Shown: positions 5,271-6,396 of the stretch, piece by piece
How the letters are laid out: every line of letters begins with the position of its first letter
Position numbering within the stretch: the first letter of the stretch is position 1
Assembly (NCBI GenBank): GCA_013820865.1
Contig: JACDHU010000106.1
Coordinates: 1-6,396, forward strand
Length of the DNA: 6,396 bases
Origin: Chloroflexota bacterium
GTDB taxonomy: Bacteria; Chloroflexota; Limnocylindria; QHBO01
Direction: 5' to 3'
Made by a program: the position numbers and the translations under genes
Notes under the pieces: generated by a model
Told to the model about the DNA's origin: nothing
Databases searched by the model: none
Seen by the model: the letters and a program-made list of their open reading frames with translations, nothing else

Positions 5271-6396
5271 GTGTCCGTCGCGCTCGATCCGAACGCTGCC
5301 GTCAACGACCTCGCCGATCGATTCTGGGAGGGCATCCTGGAGCGCGATCCGTTGTGGGCCACCGTCCTGGGGGACGAGCGGCACAACGATCGGTGGCCGG
5401 ACCTCGGCGAGGATGGGCGCGCGGCAGACAACGCGGCGTATCGGTCCGTGCTGGAGGCGGCCAAGCAGATTCCCGCCGACGGGCTTGAGCCGGAGCAGGT
5501 CATCACGCGCGACTTGATGATCCTCGTGGCGGAGAATCACCTTGAGGCCGATGCTCAGAAGCAATATCAGCTGGCGGTGGACCACATGTCGGGTCCGCAG
5601 GTCTGGCCGGTCGAGATGGCGCAGTACCAGCCCGCCGACAGTCCCGAGCGCATGGCAACCATGCTGGCCCGCCTGGCCGCCTACCCGACCATGATCGAGC
5701 AGTACATCTCGACATTGGTCGAAGGCGTGGCCGATGAGCGCACGGCCGCGGCCATGCCGGTGCGGCGGGCCATCGAGCAGATCGAGCGGCTGCTCGCCAT
5801 CCCCGGGGCCGATTCTCCAGCGGTGAGCATGGTCAAGGTCGGTGACGAGGATCGCCAGCCGGTCGTTGACGCAGTCGAGACGCACGTGTATACGGCCTGG
5901 CGCCGCCTGCAATCCTATCTCGTGGACGAGTACGAGCCGCATGCTCGTCAGCAGCCAGGCATCTCCGCCACGCCGGGCGGCGCCGAGGCGTATCGGCTTG
6001 CCATCCGGATACAGACGACGTTGACGACGACAGCCGAAGAGGTTCATGCCTTCGGTCGCGCTGACCTCGAGTCGATCGAGTCCGAGATGGACGGGATCGC
6101 GGTGCGCATGGGCCACGTGGACCGCCAAGCCCTGCGCGCAGCACTCGCGACCGATCCGTCCAACCACACCGAGGATCCCGAAGCGCTCGTGCGCCTGGCG
6201 CAGGAACAGACCGATCGCGCCTATGGCGCGGCCCCCGAGTATTTCACGCGATTGCCGAGTGCGAACTGCTACGTCAAGGCCGTGGAATCCTACCGCGAGG
6301 CCGATGCGCCTCCTGCCTTCTACATGCCTCCTTCCCTCGACGGCTCGCGCCAGGGCCAGTACTACATCAACACCTACCAGCCGGCCGAGAGGCAAT
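5271..6396 (+). CDS. DUF885 family protein, putative zinc metallopeptidase (3'-truncated)
   Basis: From GTG at 5271 the frame stays open for 375 codons to the right edge. DUF885 proteins are usually about 550-600 residues, so roughly a third is missing. Seen: the characteristic N-terminal stretch with FWEGILERDPLWATVLGDER and a following acidic DLGEDG; long alpha-helical segments (about 45-250) including DHMSGPQVWPVEMAQYQP; and, at the window end, PPAFYMPPSLDGSRQGQYYI, which in this family leads toward the catalytic region. The expected HExxH-type zinc motif (HEAxPGHH in relatives) lies past the edge, so activity cannot be judged here. No signal peptide or membrane segment is visible at the N-terminus, so it is probably cytoplasmic. 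The family is helical and thought to be peptidase-like; substrates are mostly unknown. It sits 61 bp after the ligase on the same strand, without an evident functional link. Confidence 0.9.
   Translation, partial: MSVALDPNAAVNDLADRFWEGILERDPLWATVLGDERHNDRWPDLGEDGRAADNAAYRSVLEAAKQIPADGLEPEQVITRDLMILVAENHLEADAQKQYQLAVDHMSGPQVWPVEMAQYQPADSPERMATMLARLAAYPTMIEQYISTLVEGVADERTAAAMPVRRAIEQIERLLAIPGADSPAVSMVKVGDEDRQPVVDAVETHVYTAWRRLQSYLVDEYEPHARQQPGISATPGGAEAYRLAIRIQTTLTTTAEEVHAFGRADLESIESEMDGIAVRMGHVDRQALRAALATDPSNHTEDPEALVRLAQEQTDRAYGAAPEYFTRLPSANCYVKAVESYREADAPPAFYMPPSLDGSRQGQYYINTYQPAERQ

Noticed and set aside
4860..6395. A 511-codon open frame on the minus strand opposite the ligase and DUF885 genes
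   Set aside because: It lies antisense to two clearly recognisable proteins, has no family motif and is rich in Arg/Gly/His. Long antisense frames are expected in GC-rich coding DNA.

Overview
The window is GC-rich, gene-dense bacterial DNA (my estimate is mid-60s percent GC). It holds six protein-coding genes in two divergent blocks. I see no RNA gene, insertion sequence, CRISPR array, phage gene or large repeat. The gene set is a family-3 amino-acid-type binding lipoprotein, a SAM hydrolase, a CPSF73-like beta-CASP nuclease, a LigC-type ATP-dependent DNA ligase and a DUF885 protein. This set with high GC and frequent GTG starts suits Chloroflexota (for example a Limnocylindria-like lineage) or an actinobacterium. 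That placement is inference; no phylogenetic marker is present.

Left block, minus strand, read from right to left. (1) An unrecognised membrane-anchored protein (4080-3307). (2) A beta-CASP metallo-beta-lactamase-fold ribonuclease (3310-1820), whose GTG start overlaps the previous stop as GTGA, so the two are probably co-translated. (3) A SAM hydrolase of the DUF62 family (1779-952), 40 bp further on. (4) A solute-binding lipoprotein for a polar amino acid-type ABC importer (886 to the window edge), cut off at its C-terminus. The first three are probably one transcript. The fourth has its own plausible promoter in a 65 bp gap.

Right block, plus strand. A complete LigC-type ligase (4118-5209) is followed after 61 bp by a DUF885 protein (5271 to the window edge). 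The DUF885 gene has a GTG start with a good ribosome binding site and is cut before the region where the family's zinc site is expected.

The blocks diverge from a 37 bp gap (4081-4117). This gap has no Shine-Dalgarno sequence for either gene. It carries a -10-like hexamer exactly 6 nt before each ATG, and a 6-bp inverted repeat whose axis falls exactly midway between the two start codons. It looks like a compact pair of leaderless promoters, possibly with a shared operator, and is the most interesting item here. The genes otherwise look like ordinary chromosomal housekeeping or accessory genes. I find no convincing evidence of a new multi-gene system.
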